DNA of 9,123 nt, from positions 1-9,123 of the forward strand of contig JAQBUJ010000088.1 of the NCBI GenBank assembly GCA_027623845.1, read 5' to 3'. Positions 7,069 to 9,123 of this stretch are shown here, in pieces. A program made the translations under genes and the position numbers. The notes beneath the pieces were generated by a model. It worked only from the letters and a program-made list of their open reading frames with translations, searched no databases and was not told the origin of the DNA. Each line of letters opens with the position of its first letter. Position 1 is the stretch's first letter. The DNA comes from Pseudomonadota bacterium (lineage in GTDB: Bacteria > Pseudomonadota > Alphaproteobacteria > Thalassobaculales > Thalassobaculaceae).

Positions 7069-8877
7069 TCAGTCGAAACGCGTGGCGAAGGCTTCACCAA
7101 ATAGCGCGAGCCGCTCCTTTGGCTTGCGTTCACGCCAGTAGCTTACGATTTCGTCAAAAGTGAGATAGCCGCCTTGCGCCATTCGTTGGCTCAGTTGATT
7201 GGGATGCACTCTCCAATGGAAGCGGGTCGTAGTATCCAACCCCACTGACCCAAAAGGCAGTAGTCCGTGAAGGATCGAATTGTCGGTATCCCTATGGTAC
7301 CCGCCAACCGCTTTAAGAACGTCGCTCCTGTACGCGAAAGTCAGGCCGTATCCCGCATACAAAAATTTCCGGGTATCCTTTTGACCCCCTAAATACGTGC
7401 TTAGTGAAATTAAAATCCCTGGAATATATTTTGGTCTATTATTGTAATAATCATAATTACCACGGGATTTATTATTGTCATCGACACGCTCTATCAAACC
7501 GCTGGCCGCTATGCAGGCAGGATTGCCTTGAAACAGCGCAACCATCTTTTCGGCGTACGTCTCGTCAACGAAATCATCATCGTTGATATCGATGACGAAA
7601 TCACCCTGTGACTGGCGGAGCGCCTCGTTCAGACACACACCAACGAAACGAAGAGGGTCTTCTTTCGAATATTGCTCGTCTTCATAGGTAATCGGCAAAA
7701 CACGCGCATCCTTCAACGCCACCTCATCTATTATCTGTTGAATCCTTACCCCTCCCCCATTATTAATTACAATTATTTCAATATTTTTATAAGTTTGATT
7801 GTGTAGTTTGTTCATAAGTATTCGCAAAAATTCTGGATATTTGTAAGCACAAACGATAAAAGTAAATTTTGGCTCTTGAGAAATGGGAGCTAATTTATCG
7901 GGTCGCATCCAAATTAATACGCCGTTCTCATCCACCCCAATTCGCCCGGTCAGCGCCTTTTCTAAATCAATATTTTTTGTTTCCAGTTGCAATTCTTCCA
8001 GATATTTTCCTAACGCATCTAGATATTTTCCAGAAGCTGTAAACCCGTGAGCAAGCCGGTGTCGAACGGTTCTATCACCTGGGAAAATCCGATCCGCAAA
8101 ATCGAAATAACGAGATTCCAAATATTTTTCTCGAAAATTAGAATAAAACTCCCCCAATATAAAATATAAGCTAGGATATTTCGGAAATTCAACCAAACAT
8201 CTTTTCAATTTATCTGTTATTGATTTTTCATTGCCTTGAAGGCATTCCAACATTTCTACGCGAACTCTTTTATCCATTTCTTCTGGAAGCTTCAGCGGTA
8301 TTGTCCGCAATGGCGGTAGCGTTGTGAAGAATATGGATTGAGCCGCAACTAACTTCGCAGCCAAGGTAGCGGACCCCCAAAACCGATTGTAGCATCGGTC
8401 CAAAATCCCCATGGACCGCTGGATCGATTTAGGGTTGTCCAATCGGATGGTGCGGCAAGAGTTCTGAATGAACCCTTGAAGGACGTATTCGCCCGAGGAT
8501 GTTAAGCCGGCCTGATTCAACATTTTAACCGCCTCAAAAATGAGAGGTTCCGAATCTTCGGCGCAGATCGAAAACCGTCGGATTGAATCGTCGCTACCGC
8601 TTTGGGTGGTCGGATTAACCTCGGCTAAAGCCAAATGCAGCCAGAGAACAGGATTGGACGGTGAACACAAGAGCGCTGACTTTAGGGAGGCAGCTCGGGC
8701 ATCATTTACTTTTTCGAAAACCACCACGTCGCGAAACTGATCGATCAGAAATCGATCCAACGGAGCGGAGATTATAGCGACCAACAGCGCCTGCTTCGCT
8801 TCTTCAACCGCGCCTGAACGGAAAAGTTCCAAGGCGTGGCGGCGAATCCGCGCGACTTCCTCCTGGCCCAACGTCAT
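7069..8877 (-). CDS. GT2 glycosyltransferase with N-terminal helical-repeat (TPR-like) region
   Basis: This 602-residue protein starts at ATG 8877. The same frame is open to a TTG at 8889, which would add four residues; neither start has a strong Shine-Dalgarno. Residues 1 to about 320 are helical and TPR-like, for example ALELFRSGAVEEAKQALLVA near the start and a block near 235-300 around LYFILGEFYSNF and FTASGKYLDALGKYLEEL. From about 337 a family 2 GT-A domain follows: FTFIVCAYKYPEFLRILMNK, then EIIVINNGG, then GDFVIDINDDDF. The last contains the aspartates (about 430-435) expected to bind the metal and nucleotide-sugar. FHWRVHPNQLSQRM is near the C-terminus, where an Arg/His-containing segment is common in the family. 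No membrane helix is seen, so it is probably cytoplasmic and uses an NDP-sugar. The acceptor is unknown: surface glycan or a protein such as flagellin. The centre of the gene is AT-rich (25% GC in the line at 7741, 28% at 8101), which suggests transfer. Confidence 0.9.
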   Translation of the reverse strand: MTLGQEEVARIRRHALELFRSGAVEEAKQALLVAIISAPLDRFLIDQFRDVVVFEKVNDARAASLKSALLCSPSNPVLWLHLALAEVNPTTQSGSDDSIRRFSICAEDSEPLIFEAVKMLNQAGLTSSGEYVLQGFIQNSCRTIRLDNPKSIQRSMGILDRCYNRFWGSATLAAKLVAAQSIFFTTLPPLRTIPLKLPEEMDKRVRVEMLECLQGNEKSITDKLKRCLVEFPKYPSLYFILGEFYSNFREKYLESRYFDFADRIFPGDRTVRHRLAHGFTASGKYLDALGKYLEELQLETKNIDLEKALTGRIGVDENGVLIWMRPDKLAPISQEPKFTFIVCAYKYPEFLRILMNKLHNQTYKNIEIIVINNGGGVRIQQIIDEVALKDARVLPITYEDEQYSKEDPLRFVGVCLNEALRQSQGDFVIDINDDDFVDETYAEKMVALFQGNPACIAASGLIERVDDNNKSRGNYDYYNNRPKYIPGILISLSTYLGGQKDTRKFLYAGYGLTFAYRSDVLKAVGGYHRDTDNSILHGLLPFGSVGLDTTTRFHWRVHPNQLSQRMAQGGYLTFDEIVSYWRERKPKERLALFGEAFATRFD

Positions 8878-8942
8878 ACTTAAATCCAAATATTAGTGAC
8901 GAACGACATCTTGAACAAACTCCAGCAGACCTCAATCGAAAC

Positions 8943-8968
8943 TTCCCTGATGGGCAACCCATCTGGAA
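8943..8968. other. Hairpin in the leader of the GT2 gene
   Basis: GATGGG (8949-8954) and CCCATC (8958-8963) pair perfectly around the 3-nt loop CAA. After a small internal loop, TTCC (8943-8946) pairs with GGAA (8965-8968), giving about ten base pairs. It lies 66-91 nt upstream of the GT2 start codon. No T-run follows on either strand, so it is not a standard terminator. It could be a leader RNA structure, a protein-binding site, or the end of the upstream transcript. A possible -10, TATTAT on the minus strand (8976-8981), would start transcription near 8969 and put this hairpin at the 5' end of the mRNA, but its -35 is poor. Confidence 0.45.
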
Positions 8969-9065
8969 CAACCGAATAATAGCTGCTGTGAAGACGAAAG
9001 GAAAAGCGCCGCCGGCATTTTCCGGAAACCCGCACCGCCGCCGCTGCATTGCCCCATAAACATAA

Positions 9066-9123
9066 TCAGTGGCCGCGCGGGAATAGGTCCCAGATCCGTT
9101 TCTTGCCACGGCGTTCCATCTCT
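9066..9123 (-). CDS. Possible C-terminal end of a minus-strand gene entering from the right edge
   Basis: Read on the minus strand, the last 19 codons before TGA (9066-9068) are open to the window edge. They end MERRGKKRIWDLFPRGH, a basic tail that could finish a larger protein. If real, that gene lies upstream of the GT2 gene on the same strand, with a gap of about 190 bp. Nineteen codons are too few to recognise a family or to exclude chance. Confidence 0.3.
   Translation of the reverse strand, partial: EMERRGKKRIWDLFPRGH

Noticed and set aside
8804..9109. 101-codon minus-strand frame covering the GT2 leader
   Set aside because: It runs out of frame into the start of the GT2 gene and has mixed composition with no domain. 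The 19-codon frame at the edge is a better candidate for coding sequence there.

Overview
The window has high GC over most of its length (78% in the line starting at 4681). Its protein families are typical of an alphaproteobacterium, possibly of the Rhodospirillales. That placement is inferred from composition and protein style only; there is no rRNA or other phylogenetic marker. I see no tRNA, CRISPR array, insertion sequence, integrase or phage gene.

Layout from left to right. (1) Bases 1-1093, minus strand: a multi-domain rhodanese whose 3' end lies outside the window. It has two repeats with a catalytic cysteine and a third without one. (2) 1197-3110, minus: an ABC-F ATPase of the YheS type with every ATPase motif intact, lying upstream of the rhodanese on the same strand. 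(3) 3205-4110, plus: a ten-helix EamA/DMT transporter, divergent from the ABC-F gene. (4) 4021-5295, minus: an enolase-superfamily enzyme of the mandelate racemase subgroup. It converges on the transporter and overlaps its 3' end by 90 bp. (5) 5397-6716, plus: a TPR protein with a GT9-like C-terminal domain, divergent from (4), with a good sigma70-like promoter in the gap. (6) 6717-7068: 352 bp without a secure gene. It begins with a 13-bp tandem duplication and holds one doubtful 35-codon ORF in an ATGA overlap. (7) 7069-8877, minus: a large protein with a helical-repeat N-terminus and a GT2 glycosyltransferase C-terminus, with an AT-rich centre. (8) 8878-9123: a leader with a hairpin, and at the right edge what may be the last codons of another minus-strand gene.

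The left half reads as ordinary chromosome: sulfur transfer, translation support, and a small-molecule transporter beside a sugar-acid-type enzyme. The right third reads as the start of a glycosylation or surface-polysaccharide locus. Two unrelated glycosyltransferase-type proteins, each with a helical-repeat N-terminus, face each other, and base composition changes sharply within the second. No clearly new multi-gene system is visible. The points most worth checking are the 90-bp convergent overlap that creates a Pro/Gln-rich tail on the enolase-superfamily enzyme, its Lys-x-Arg in place of Lys-x-Lys, and the AT-rich centre of the glycosyltransferase gene.
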